Shown: in pieces, positions 36,102 through 44,793 of the stretch
How positions within the stretch are numbered: the first letter of the stretch is position 1
Layout of the letters: every line of letters starts with the position of its first letter
The notes under the pieces: model-generated
What the model saw: only the letters and a program-made list of their open reading frames with translations
The model's database searches: none
Told to the model about the DNA's origin: nothing
NCBI GenBank assembly: GCA_013285445.1
Contig: CP053448.1
Span: forward strand, 2,711,530-2,775,529
Direction: 5' to 3'
DNA: 64,000 nucleotides
DNA from: Pseudomonadota bacterium
GTDB lineage: Bacteria; Pseudomonadota; Gammaproteobacteria; Xanthomonadales; Wenzhouxiangellaceae
Translations under genes and position numbers: made by a program

Positions 36102-37054
36102 TCCGGCTCGGTACGGGTGACGATGATCTGGATCGCGCAGCCGCCCTGCTGCGAGGGGGCGAACTGGTCGCCATTCCCACCGAAACGGTCTACGGCCTGG
36201 CCGCCGATGCCGCCAATGCCGGGGCGATACAGCGCCTCTTTGCCGCCAAGGGGCGCCCGGCCGATCATCCGCTGATCGTCCACCTGCCCGACATCGACAG
36301 CCTGAATACCTGGGTAGCCGAGATACCCGCCACGGCCCGACAACTCGCGCAGGCATTCTGGCCTGGCCCGCTGACCCTGATCCTGCCGCGAACGCGGGGC
36401 GTTGCCGACATGATCACCGGCGGCCAGGACACGGTCGGCGTGCGCGTCCCCGGCCACCCGATCGCGCTGCGCCTGCTCGGACGCTTCGGTCGCGCCGTGG
36501 TCGCACCTTCAGCCAACCGCTTCGGCCGCATCAGCCCGACCAGCGCCGATCATGTCGTCGCGGAGTTCTCGGACGGCGATGCGGTTGCCGCGGTCGTTGA
36601 CGGCGGGCCATGTCCGGTTGGGGTCGAATCGACCATCGTCGACTGCAGCACCGCGCGCCCGCGCATCCTCCGGCCCGGCATGATCGGCATCGAACAGATC
36701 AGCCGGGTTCTGGGCATGTCGCCCCGGGTCGCCGACCCGCTGGAAGGCCCGCGGGCATCAGGCCGACTGGCCTCGCACTATGCGCCGGAGACCCGCATCG
36801 AACTGGTCGACGCTGTTGTGCTGTCCCGGGCCGATTCGGGCGCCGCTGTCCTGGCGCTTGACAGCACGACCGATCCCGGTGAGTTCCGTGCCTGGCGGTC
36901 GCTGCCGTCCGATCCGGCAGCCTATGCGCGGGGGCTGTATGCGTCACTGCGCGCGCTCGATGCGGTCGGTGCCGAACGCATTCTGGTCCAGCGTCCGCCC
37001 GACGGTCCCGGCTGGGCGGCAGTTCATGATCGCCTCCAGCGAGCCGCTGCCTGA
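36098..37054 (+). CDS. tsaC: TsaC/Sua5 threonylcarbamoyl-AMP synthase
   Basis: Makes threonylcarbamoyl-AMP from Thr, bicarbonate and ATP for the t6A37 tRNA modification. 318 aa, the Sua5-type two-domain length: YrdC-like catalytic domain (GGELVAIPTETVYGLAADA, FAAKGRPADHPLIVHL, FWPGPLTLILPRT, VGVRVPGHPIALRLL, APSANRFGRISPTSADHV, STIVDC) and a Sua5 C-domain (GMSPRVADPLEGPRASGRLASHYAPET onward). The start GTG lies in the sbtB stop (GTGA). Placement after a bicarbonate transporter is notable since bicarbonate is a substrate; likely coincidental but interesting. Confidence 0.95.
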   Translation: MIRLGTGDDDLDRAAALLRGGELVAIPTETVYGLAADAANAGAIQRLFAAKGRPADHPLIVHLPDIDSLNTWVAEIPATARQLAQAFWPGPLTLILPRTRGVADMITGGQDTVGVRVPGHPIALRLLGRFGRAVVAPSANRFGRISPTSADHVVAEFSDGDAVAAVVDGGPCPVGVESTIVDCSTARPRILRPGMIGIEQISRVLGMSPRVADPLEGPRASGRLASHYAPETRIELVDAVVLSRADSGAAVLALDSTTDPGEFRAWRSLPSDPAAYARGLYASLRALDAVGAERILVQRPPDGPGWAAVHDRLQRAAA

Positions 37055-37195
37055 ATTCAGCCTGTTTCTGCCGGGATCCGGTCATGACGGGCAGATCGGC
37101 TGCTGCAGTCATCGAGTCGCGTGATAGGATTCAAACATGCATACCGTTTGCGTTTGAGGGACCATGCGGGCATCTGAAGCAGGAACGAACGGCGG

Positions 37196-37789
37196 GTGAG
37201 CGATTCACAGCAGGCCGAGCCGGAGCCGATCGAACTGGCTCTCCGAATCCGGCAGGGAGACCGGAGCGCCGAAGAAGCGCTGGCGCGCCGCTACGGCCCC
37301 CGGCTCGAGTTCATTCTGCGACGCCATGTGCGCGAGCCCTCTCTGGCTGCCGATCTCCGCCAGGAAGCGCTGCTGGTGGTCATCGAACGGCTGCGCAACA
37401 GCGGCCTGGACGACCCGACAAGGCTTGCCGCCTTTCTCCATCAAACCGCCATCAACCTGGCGCGCGGTGAAGCACGCACCTATTTCCGCCGCAACACCCA
37501 CCCCGACGTCGACGCAATCGAGCGGGCGGCAACGGCCGATTGTCCGCTGACCGATCGCATCGAGCGCGACGAGCTCGCCGCACTGGTCCGGCGCCTGCTC
37601 GAAGAACTGGGACAAGAACGCGACCGCGACATCCTGCGCCGCTTTTATCTCGGCGAGGAACCCAAAACCTCGATCTGCGCCGCGCTGTCGCTGAAGCCCG
37701 CCCAGTTCGATCGCGTGCTCTTCCGTGCCCGGCAGCGTTTCCGCCAGCTGCTCACCGAGCGCCTGGGCCAGCAGTTGACCATTCGATGA
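37196..37789 (+). CDS. ECF-type RNA polymerase sigma factor
   Basis: 197 aa. Region sigma2 spans about residues 20-90 (RRYGPRLEFILRRHVREPSL then ADLRQEALLVVIERL, FLHQTAINLARGEART) and sigma4 about 125-190 (ALVRRLLEELGQERDRDILRRFYLGEEPKTSICAALSLKPAQFDRVLFRARQRFRQLL). No extra regulatory domain is fused. Start is GTG 37196. It is the first gene of a five-gene plus-strand cassette (sigma, leader peptide, putative anti-sigma, exported protein, TPR-CHAT) and lies 142 bp after tsaC, so it has its own promoter region. The family subgroup is unknown. Confidence 0.9.
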   Translation: MSDSQQAEPEPIELALRIRQGDRSAEEALARRYGPRLEFILRRHVREPSLAADLRQEALLVVIERLRNSGLDDPTRLAAFLHQTAINLARGEARTYFRRNTHPDVDAIERAATADCPLTDRIERDELAALVRRLLEELGQERDRDILRRFYLGEEPKTSICAALSLKPAQFDRVLFRARQRFRQLLTERLGQQLTIR

Positions 37790-37805
37790 GAGAACGAGGG
37801 CGATC

Positions 37806-37847
37806 ATGACAGTAACAGTCAAGACACCCGGACGGAGTACGCCATGA
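37806..37847 (+). CDS. 13-codon upstream ORF translationally coupled to the anti-sigma gene
   Basis: ATG at 37806 reads MTVTVKTPGRSTP then TGA at 37845-37847, overlapping the ATG of the next gene at 37844 (ATGA). An AGGGCG stretch precedes it. The overlap is the usual geometry for translational coupling, so it could set the dose of anti-sigma factor. It is too short for coding statistics. Confidence 0.3.
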   Translation: MTVTVKTPGRSTP

Positions 37848-38479
37848 CCCGGCGGCACCGCATATCCGATCGCCAGGTGCGCGACTACCTGCGCGGCCAG
37901 GCCGACCCGGAAACGGTTCGCGAGATCGAGATCGCGCTGCTCGACGACGATGAGCTATTCGAGCGGATCCAGATCGAGCAATTACTGCAGCAAGGCCTGT
38001 CCCATCGGTTTGACCTGAGTCGATCGCCCCGGCAGCGCTCGACGTCCGGTGCCCGCAGCGGGTCGAACCGCGTTCACTGGCCACTGGCAGCCACCCTGGC
38101 TTCGGCGGCACTGGGTCTGGGCGCCTATGCGCTATCGCTCAAGCACCAGCTCGACCAACTGCGCGCACCGCAGATCGATATCCCGGTCGTGACGCTGTTC
38201 GAGCAGCGCTCGGTGCTGGCCGCCGAGACCGATCTCGGCGCTGCGTTGAGCCGGCACAGCGGGCCGGCCCTGATTGAACTGGATGTTTCGCTCTACACCG
38301 GCCATGACTTTCAGCTCGAACTGATCACCGCGACACGTTCGATGACCTGGGATCGGCAACAACCCGATGAACGCGGCTATATCACCATCCTGCTGCCAGA
38401 GGTTGAAAGCATCGAGGCCATCCACGTTCGCTCCGGCGACGGACAACTGCTCAAAACCTATAGCGCCAAGGAGGAATGA
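37844..38479 (+). CDS. Putative anti-sigma factor with a single TM helix
   Basis: 211 aa. The N-terminal cytoplasmic part (VRDYLRGQADPETVREIEIALLDDDELFERIQIEQLL) looks like a FecR/RskA-type anti-sigma helical domain; a TM helix follows at about residues 82-100 (WPLAATLASAALGLGAYALS), and the C-terminal about 110 residues are periplasmic with a beta-rich pattern (PALIELDVSLYTGHDFQLEL, GYITILLPEVESIEAIHV). No zinc-binding HxxxCxxC motif. Function is inferred from its place directly after the sigma gene and its topology. Followed 3 bp later by the exported-protein gene. Confidence 0.65.
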   Translation: MTRRHRISDRQVRDYLRGQADPETVREIEIALLDDDELFERIQIEQLLQQGLSHRFDLSRSPRQRSTSGARSGSNRVHWPLAATLASAALGLGAYALSLKHQLDQLRAPQIDIPVVTLFEQRSVLAAETDLGAALSRHSGPALIELDVSLYTGHDFQLELITATRSMTWDRQQPDERGYITILLPEVESIEAIHVRSGDGQLLKTYSAKEE

Positions 38480-38482
38480 CCC

Positions 38483-39067
38483 ATGCCGCTCAATCACTCG
38501 ATCAAGCTATTGGCCTGCGCCGCCTGCCTGGGCCTGTTCGCCACCGCCCGGGCCGACTCAACCCTGCTCGGCAGCACCTGGGTGGTCGAAATCTGCCGCA
38601 GCAACATCACCGGTGCCCGCTGCCAGAGCACGCAGGATCTGGTGCCGCCGGACCGCTTCAGCGTTGACCTGAACCAGCACGGCGATCTCGTGCTGAGTAT
38701 CCACAAGCAAAACCCGCCGGTCTTTCTGCAGTTTCCCCTGCGCGAAATCAGCCTGTGTCAGCGATCCGGCCAGTGTCAGTTTCCGCAACTGACCGCCAGC
38801 TTCGAGGATTTCGATGGCATGAAGAACCTGCACCTGGTGCTGCTGCGCCACGCCGGCCAATCCGGCGACCCCGCCAGCACCTGCGCCAGCTGGTTTTCCG
38901 AATCTGCCGCGCCAAACAAGCTGGAAGAGGCGGAAATCAAGGCGCAGTGCACGCTCGACCGGCTGGTCTACTGGTCCATCCAGACCATTAATCCGGATGC
39001 GGACGATGGGCGCATCATGTCACCGCCGGGCGACGGTCACGGCACCGGCAGCGACGGCGAAGGCTGA
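38483..39067 (+). CDS. Small exported protein of unknown function in the sigma-CHAT cassette
   Basis: 194 aa with a signal peptide (IKLLACAACLGLFATARA, cleavage about residue 24). The mature domain has several cysteines (EICRSNITGARCQS, SLCQRSGQCQF, STCASWF, AQCTLDR) suggesting disulfides, and ends in a Gly/Asp-rich tail (DADDGRIMSPPGDGHGTGSD). A GGAGG lies nine bases before the ATG. No family recognised. Its position between the anti-sigma-like gene and the TPR-CHAT gene suggests a periplasmic partner, ligand or substrate of the latter. Confidence 0.6.
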   Translation: MPLNHSIKLLACAACLGLFATARADSTLLGSTWVVEICRSNITGARCQSTQDLVPPDRFSVDLNQHGDLVLSIHKQNPPVFLQFPLREISLCQRSGQCQFPQLTASFEDFDGMKNLHLVLLRHAGQSGDPASTCASWFSESAAPNKLEEAEIKAQCTLDRLVYWSIQTINPDADDGRIMSPPGDGHGTGSDGEG

Positions 39068-39150
39068 GCCGCGGCAGCTTGCCGTGATGGCGTTCGGAAC
39101 CGCCCGATCCGTCCCCTGTGGGCCGCCAGCGCCCCGCGCGGGCTGAGCGG

Positions 39151-42100
39151 ATGCCGCGAGCTGGTCGTCACTGCTCGATCGCCCTGGCGGCCGCAGCCGC
39201 TCTTGCCCCTGCCGGCGCATCGGGCTTCACGATCGATACCGAACAGTGGTTCGGTCCCGGTATCATCTGCCTCAGCGCCCGCAATCTGGGGCTCGACGCG
39301 ATTGCCGAGTACGTCGACAATGATGGCCGGATCGTCTGGCGGGCCGGCAGCTGGCTCGGCCGCGACGGCCGCTACCTGCTCAGGCCTCCGGCCTCGGATG
39401 GCCTGAGCATTCGCTTCCGCGCGCTCGGGGACCGGCCCGTCGAACCGCAGGATGTCGCGCTCGAGGTCTGTCCCGACCCGATGCCCGCCGACGCCGTCGA
39501 TGCGCTGACCGCCGCGATCAACGCGCGCCTGGCCGACTACCTGGGAGAGCATGGCGGCGACGAGGCGGCACTGCCCGATCATTTCCGACAGGCCATCGAG
39601 GCGCTCGGGGACGCCGGGCTGAGCAGCTGGAAGGCCGTAGCGCACTTCGAATATGCGTCCTACGCCCGGGCCACCGACCGGCTGGCCGAGGCAAGCGATC
39701 ACTACCGGCACGCACTTGCGGGCTTTGCCGACACAGGGGACCTCGCCGGACGTGCCGCGGCCAGCAATTCGCTCGGGCTGGCCGCCCTGCGGCGCGGCGA
39801 GCTCGAGGAGGCTGCCGGGTGGTTCGACCGCGCGCTGCCAATGTATCTCGAGCTCGACGATCGCCATTCCGTAGCGGCGGTGAACAACAATCTGGGCCTG
39901 CTGCATCTGCGCCAGAATCGACTGAACAGGGCCGCCGAGCACCTCGATTCTGCGCTCAGCATCCTGCAGGGGCCGGTCGACCTGCGGGCGGCCGACCCGA
40001 ATCCCGCCGCAATGGCCGGTGACGACGATGCGGCCGAGCTGACCTGGGCGCTGAATACGCTCAACAACCTGGCCATCGTGCGCCGGCGCCAGGGCGCAGT
40101 CGATCTGGCCGAGCGCTACTGGAACAACTACCTTGCCCTCGAGGGGCATACCGACCGTGCGCTCGGCGCTGCCCAGGCCCGCCAGAACCTGGGCCACCTG
40201 ATGCTGCGGCAGGGTCGGCTGGACAAGGCGCTGCTGCTGTTGTTCGAAGCGAAGGAGCAATTCGATGCGGTCGGGGCGCGCCGCTGGATGTCGGAGGTGC
40301 GCATCCGCTTGAGCCACCTCTATTCGCATCTGAACGATCGCGACACCGCGCACCAGTTGGCCCGACAGGCGATCGACCTGGCACCGGAGGATCTCGAAGC
40401 ACGCTGGCGCAGCCATCAGCACCTGGCCGAGCTGCTCCATCTGGCCGGCGACTACCCGGCAGCGGTGGACACGCTCGACGATGCGCTGGCCCTGGTCGAA
40501 AACGACCCGGACGGACTGAAATTCCTGCTTGCGCGAAGCCAGCGTGCGCACGCCCGGCTCATGGCCGGACAGATCGGCCCGGCGCTGCGGGCCCAGCAGG
40601 CGGTCCACGCCGAAATCACCGGACAAGACGATATCGGCGCAATCGCCAGAGTGCGCTACCGCCTGGCGCTGGCGCTCGTACACAGCGGTGAGCCGGAAGC
40701 AGCCGAACCGCTGCTGATGCAGGCACTCAAGGTCTTCCGCGACACCGAAGACGTGTTCTACGAGCTGCTGTCGCTCGAGGCGCTCGACCAGGTCCACGCC
40801 GACAATATGCAGGTCCGATTGCGATTCAGCAACGCGGCATTCGAGCGCGCCCAGACGCTGCGGCACCAGCCGCTGGCCGACGCTCGGCAAGTGGGTCTGG
40901 GTGCCACGCTGGCGCGCATCGATGCTCGCCACGTCAACCTGCTGGTCGCCGCCGGACGGGCCGACGAGGCCTGGCTTGCCGTGTCGCGCAGCAAGGCCGG
41001 GGCGCTGCTCAACCTGATTCGCGCACGCCAGCGCAGTCGCTCGGAGGCACAGCGCAGCGAACTGCTCGACAAGCACGCCGACCTGGTGTCCCGCCTGCAC
41101 CGTCAACGGTTGTCCGGCAACCAGACCGGCACCCGTGCTGACGAGACCGCCACCGCGCTCCAGCTTCGAATCGACCGGGTCGAAACGCGCCTGCGCCAGC
41201 TGCTCGAGACCGAGCCGGTCCAGCCAATGCCGCCGATCACGGCCCTTCAGCGGCAGCTGCAGGACGGTCAGCTGTTGCTCGACTACTATCTGCTGCCTGA
41301 TCGCCTGCTGCTGTGGGCCGTGAGCGCCAGTGACCGGCAGCTGCTCGAGCTGGCCGACCCGTCCGGGATCGAGCAGCAAGCAAGAGAGCTCCTTGGGCGT
41401 GTCAGCCACCCGCGCCAGGCCTTGGGCGCCATCGACCGGCTGGCCGGCAGTCTCGGCAACCGCCTGCTCGAACCGGTGGCCACGGCCCTCGAACAAGCCG
41501 ACCAGGTGCTGATTCGCCCGCACGGCGTGCTGCATGCCCTGCCGTTCGCGGTACTACCGCTTGGCGACGGCATCCTGATCGACCAGGCTTCGGTCCGCAC
41601 GCTGCTGGCCGCTGAATCCCCCGCCCTGCGCCCACCAGACGACTCATCGCCGGCACAGCAGCGGCTGCTCGTTCTGGCGGATCCGGGCTGGCAGCGCGGC
41701 AGCCCCGGATACGGCGGCTTGCCCGCCGACAGCCTGCTGGGTCGCCTGGTACGCGACAACCTGCTCAGCCGGCTGCCGGGGACCGCGCGCGAGGCCGAAA
41801 CGCTGGGTCGTCTTCAAACGGCAGACACCTCGGTCCGGGTTCTCACCGGCATTCAGGCGTCCCGGCAGTTTCTCAGCCAGGGCGGGCTTCGCGGCTACCC
41901 GACGGTGCATATCGCCACACACGGCCTGGTCGACCTGCGCTACCCCTCGCTGTCAGCGCTGCTCCTGGCTGATGAAGGCAGCATGGGTCCGGCGCTGCTC
42001 AGGCCGCAGGAAATCGCCGAGCTGGAGCTGGACGCTCGCCTGGTCGTGCTCAGCGGCTGTGAAACAGGGTTGGGACCGATCAGCGGCGGTGAGGGCGCAC

Positions 42101-42345
42101 TGAGCCTGGCGCGCCCCTTCCTGGTGGCCGGCGCAGGCGAAGTGATCAGCACCCTGTGGAAAATCGACGATCAGCGCACCGCTCTGTTCATGCAATCCTT
42201 TTACGAACATCTCCTGGCCGGGAATCACAGCCCGGCTGCTGCCCTGGCGGCCGCCCAGCTCGAAATGCGTCGCGACAGACGTACCGCACACCCCTATTAC
42301 TGGGCCGGTTTTGTACTGTCCGGCACGACCCTGGCATCCGGTTAA
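39151..42345 (+). CDS. Exported TPR-CHAT domain protein (caspase-like His-Cys protease)
   Basis: About 1064 aa from the ATG at 39151; a GTG at 39118 adds 11 residues. The N-terminus has a signal-like segment (SIALAAAAALAPAGA). Residues about 110-640 are TPR repeats (ASNSLGLAALRRGELEEAAG, VNNNLGLLHLRQNRLNRAAEHL, ARQNLGHLMLRQGRLDKALL). The C-terminal third is a CHAT domain: VHIATHGLVDLRYPSLSALL, LVVLSGCETGLGPISGGEGALSLARPFLVAGAGEVISTLWKIDD, and HPYYWAGFVLSG. The His of ATHG (codon 41920-41922) and the Cys of SGCETG (42058-42060) form the caspase-type dyad and are both present. CHAT proteases act in regulated cleavage and some defence systems; here the signal suggests the periplasm. Last gene of the sigma cassette. 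Confidence 0.88.
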   Translation: MPRAGRHCSIALAAAAALAPAGASGFTIDTEQWFGPGIICLSARNLGLDAIAEYVDNDGRIVWRAGSWLGRDGRYLLRPPASDGLSIRFRALGDRPVEPQDVALEVCPDPMPADAVDALTAAINARLADYLGEHGGDEAALPDHFRQAIEALGDAGLSSWKAVAHFEYASYARATDRLAEASDHYRHALAGFADTGDLAGRAAASNSLGLAALRRGELEEAAGWFDRALPMYLELDDRHSVAAVNNNLGLLHLRQNRLNRAAEHLDSALSILQGPVDLRAADPNPAAMAGDDDAAELTWALNTLNNLAIVRRRQGAVDLAERYWNNYLALEGHTDRALGAAQARQNLGHLMLRQGRLDKALLLLFEAKEQFDAVGARRWMSEVRIRLSHLYSHLNDRDTAHQLARQAIDLAPEDLEARWRSHQHLAELLHLAGDYPAAVDTLDDALALVENDPDGLKFLLARSQRAHARLMAGQIGPALRAQQAVHAEITGQDDIGAIARVRYRLALALVHSGEPEAAEPLLMQALKVFRDTEDVFYELLSLEALDQVHADNMQVRLRFSNAAFERAQTLRHQPLADARQVGLGATLARIDARHVNLLVAAGRADEAWLAVSRSKAGALLNLIRARQRSRSEAQRSELLDKHADLVSRLHRQRLSGNQTGTRADETATALQLRIDRVETRLRQLLETEPVQPMPPITALQRQLQDGQLLLDYYLLPDRLLLWAVSASDRQLLELADPSGIEQQARELLGRVSHPRQALGAIDRLAGSLGNRLLEPVATALEQADQVLIRPHGVLHALPFAVLPLGDGILIDQASVRTLLAAESPALRPPDDSSPAQQRLLVLADPGWQRGSPGYGGLPADSLLGRLVRDNLLSRLPGTAREAETLGRLQTADTSVRVLTGIQASRQFLSQGGLRGYPTVHIATHGLVDLRYPSLSALLLADEGSMGPALLRPQEIAELELDARLVVLSGCETGLGPISGGEGALSLARPFLVAGAGEVISTLWKIDDQRTALFMQSFYEHLLAGNHSPAAALAAAQLEMRRDRRTAHPYYWAGFVLSGTTLASG

Positions 42346-42639
42346 AACATCAGCTGAGAGATTCTGGCGACTGGTGACAGAACAGGGTCAGGACCCGATG
42401 ATTCCACGGACCGATGCCCAGTTGCCGACCGCAGACACCCGCCGCCAGTGTCCTGATCGGCGCACGCCCGGTGCCGCCGGCACCCGCCATCGGTCTGACA
42501 GGCCTCAAGAGACGCAGCGAAAGCCGACTGGCGTTGGCAACACGCCCGTTACGGGCTCCAACCACGAAGCCGCGCGAACCGCCGGCTTCCTTTTTCCCAG
42601 CCGTCCGGCCCGACATCCCCCGCCGGACAGAGCGGCTGA
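42346..42639. other. Intergenic region between the CHAT gene and the convergent aminotransferase gene
   Basis: About 294 bp without a supported gene. It contains GTCAGGACCCGATGATTCC near 42388-42406, a phrase I associate loosely with REP/Y1-transposase flanks in gammaproteobacteria, but no transposase or long palindrome accompanies it. No terminator with U-tract was seen. Confidence 0.4.
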
Positions 42640-43788
42640 TCAGCGCTGGACGTGTTCGGCCAGAATGGCGATTCCACGCTCGATCTCGGCGGGTGCAGCA
42701 GCGGTGAAACAGACTCGGACATGGTTCGGGTATGGGCCAAAACTCGGGCCAGGCGCGACCAGGACACCGGCCTCGGCCAGGTCGCCGAGGAAACCGCCGA
42801 GGCCACGCTCGTCAAGGGCTTTGGATACGTCGGCGAACAGGAAGGTGCTGCCTTCCGGTGCCGGCAGCCCAAGGGCGGCCGCGGCGTCGAATCCAAGCCT
42901 GGCGTACCTGGCGCGTGCGCCGGCAACCCAGTCGTCGGCAGCGCCGTTCAGGGCGTTGAGCGCCGCCAGCTGCGAGGCCGAGCAGGCCGAGTAGTTGATA
43001 TTGGTCATGATGCGTTTGATGGCATCAATGGCTTCATCGGGGCCGGTCAGATAGCCGCAGCGGTTGCCGGCCATGCCGAAGGCCTTCGAGAAGCTATGCA
43101 CCGAGATGGTGTTGGCCGGCGAGATCGAGCGGGTGTAGACGTGCGCATCCTCGTAGACGTAGTCCTCGTAGACGTCGTCGGAGAAAACCCATAGATCATG
43201 CTTTCGCGCCCAGGCACACATGGCATCCAGCCAGTCGCGCGGCAGCAGGCGACCGGTGGGGTTGTGCGGCGTGTTCCAGTAGACCGCCACGGTCTTCTCG
43301 GTTCGCGCCTGCTCAAGGCGCTCTACGGCTTCTTCGGCAGTTTTCACTTCGGTCATCATCGGCACGTCCACCGGCCTGGCGCCGAAGGCTCTGACGCTGC
43401 CGGCAATCAGCGGCCAGTAAGGAGCGACCAGCAGCACCTCCTCACCGGGCGAGACCAGTGCGCCGACCATCGCGGCCAGGCCAGCCGTGGCGCCGCCTGT
43501 GACCAGCACCTGGCCGTATTCGGTCCGGATGCCGCTGCGCTCGCCGTGGACCTCGGCGATGCGATCCCGCAGCTCGGGGTAGCCCGGCACCGGCGAGTAG
43601 CGGTGCATGCCCGGATGGTCATTGACGGTGAGATCCTGCATCCGGCAACCCTCGGCCGGCTCCATCCAGGTATCGCCGATATGCAGCGGCACCGGGGGCC
43701 TGCCTGAGGCGGGCTTGTTCTTCAGTCCGGAATAAACCGAGCCTTTCACGCCCTGCGCGGACTCGGTGATGTTCGGGAATCGCGGCAT
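42640..43788 (-). CDS. PLP-dependent class I/II aminotransferase
   Basis: About 382 aa, cytosolic. Fold-type I signatures: HRYSPVPGYPELRDRIAEVHG, VTGGATAGLAAMVGALVSPG, VYWNTPHNPTGRLLPRDWL, VFSDDVYEDYVYED and the PLP-Lys motif SVHSFSKAFGMAGNRCGYL (Lys in SFSK). It resembles the aspartate/alanine or kynurenine-type aminotransferases; substrate is not readable. ATGs at 43794 and 43788 are possible. Divergent from the spermidine-synthase-like gene, with about 190 bp between the starts. Confidence 0.9.
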   Translation of the reverse strand: MPRFPNITESAQGVKGSVYSGLKNKPASGRPPVPLHIGDTWMEPAEGCRMQDLTVNDHPGMHRYSPVPGYPELRDRIAEVHGERSGIRTEYGQVLVTGGATAGLAAMVGALVSPGEEVLLVAPYWPLIAGSVRAFGARPVDVPMMTEVKTAEEAVERLEQARTEKTVAVYWNTPHNPTGRLLPRDWLDAMCAWARKHDLWVFSDDVYEDYVYEDAHVYTRSISPANTISVHSFSKAFGMAGNRCGYLTGPDEAIDAIKRIMTNINYSACSASQLAALNALNGAADDWVAGARARYARLGFDAAAALGLPAPEGSTFLFADVSKALDERGLGGFLGDLAEAGVLVAPGPSFGPYPNHVRVCFTAAAPAEIERGIAILAEHVQR

Positions 43789-43982
43789 GGTCAATCGTCG
43801 AGTTCTGAAGCCGGCCTACAGGTTACACGCTGCAGGCCATGACTTTCCAACGACTGTCAACCCGTGCGGCACAGGCCCCATCGACGATGCCGAGAGGCTG
43901 GATGGGCGTGCTTGCTCCGGGTCGACTATACTTACGAATGCGGTCACTAATCAGCAAACACTCAGCGCATCCGCACGGCAGC

Positions 43983-44663
43983 ATGAAACCTTCCGTCCTC
44001 CTCGGCACCGCCACCATCCCGGACACGAACAAGCAGATGCTGCTCTACCGGCACGACGTGAAGTTCTCGATCACCATTCCCGGTCGGGGCGAGTTGATGA
44101 ACAGCCGCGTCAACGGCTCTGAAAAGGCGCTGGCCGAGCTGACCTGCGAGCGAATCAAGGGCACGCAGAATGCGCGCCTGCTGATCGGCGGCCTGGGCAT
44201 GGGCTTTACGCTGGCCTCGGCGCTGGAGGCGACCGGGGCCGATGCTGAAGTGGTGGTCGCCGAACTGGTACCGGAAGTCGTCGACTGGAATCGCGACTTC
44301 ATGGGAGAGCCCGCCGGGCACCCCCTGTCCGATCCGCGAGCCACGGTTTACGTCGGCGACGTCAGCGACCTGATCCGCAAGCCCGAGTCGGGCTTCGACG
44401 CGATCATGATGGATGTCGACAACGGGCCCGAGGCGCTGATCCGGCGCGAGAACGACTGGATCTACTCGGCCGCCGGACTATCGGCCATCGCGCGTTCGCT
44501 GCGGCCCGGCGGCGTGCTGTCGGTGTGGTCGGCCGGGCCCGACCGGCTGTTCGTCAAGCGCATGAAACAGGCCGGTTTCCGCGTCGACGAGCGCGTGGTG
44601 CGCCCTTATCGCAAGGGCAAGGGGGCGCGGCACTTCATCTGGTTCGGTACCCGGGGCGAGTGA
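43983..44663 (+). CDS. Spermidine-synthase-like SAM-binding protein
   Basis: 226 aa starting MKPSVLLGTATIPDTNKQML. Rossmann methyltransferase-like pattern: LLIGGLGMGFTLASALEAT (motif I, GGLGMG), VVVAELVPEVVDWNRDF (acidic end of strand 2, ELVPEV), FDAIMMDVDNGPEAL (motif IV, DVDNGP) and LRPGGVLSVWS. It matches the polyamine aminopropyltransferase-type hypothetical proteins seen in many proteobacteria; no substrate assignment is justified. The longer frame to 43839 is rejected since the family begins here and codon pattern upstream is poor. Confidence 0.8.
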   Translation: MKPSVLLGTATIPDTNKQMLLYRHDVKFSITIPGRGELMNSRVNGSEKALAELTCERIKGTQNARLLIGGLGMGFTLASALEATGADAEVVVAELVPEVVDWNRDFMGEPAGHPLSDPRATVYVGDVSDLIRKPESGFDAIMMDVDNGPEALIRRENDWIYSAAGLSAIARSLRPGGVLSVWSAGPDRLFVKRMKQAGFRVDERVVRPYRKGKGARHFIWFGTRGE

Positions 44664-44672
44664 TCGCTCAAA

Positions 44673-44686
44673 GAACCTCTGAACAA
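44673..44686. repeat. REP-like repeat unit
   Basis: GAACCTCTGAACAA, one mismatch to GAGCCTCTGAACAA of the 24859 palindrome, begins 9 bp after the preceding stop codon. The 60 bases after it contain GC-rich complementary segments (CCCGCA with TGCGGG at a distance), so the unit may be a decayed arm of a longer hairpin between convergent genes. Confidence 0.45.
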
Positions 44687-44793
44687 GCCCGCAGGGTCGC
44701 GACCGCGGCTTTGGTCGCGCTGCTCGGCTCCAGTCTTGCGGGTTCCCGCCCATGGATTCACCTTGTCACAGGCAATGCCGTCACACAAGCGAT

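Noticed and set aside
39037..41535. An 832-codon open frame on the strand opposite the CHAT gene.
   Set aside because: It is a GC-rich antisense shadow; the plus-strand frame has recognisable TPR and CHAT motifs throughout.
42346..42639. A REP-associated transposase leader.
   Set aside because: Only a short resembling phrase is present, with no transposase ORF or paired palindromes.
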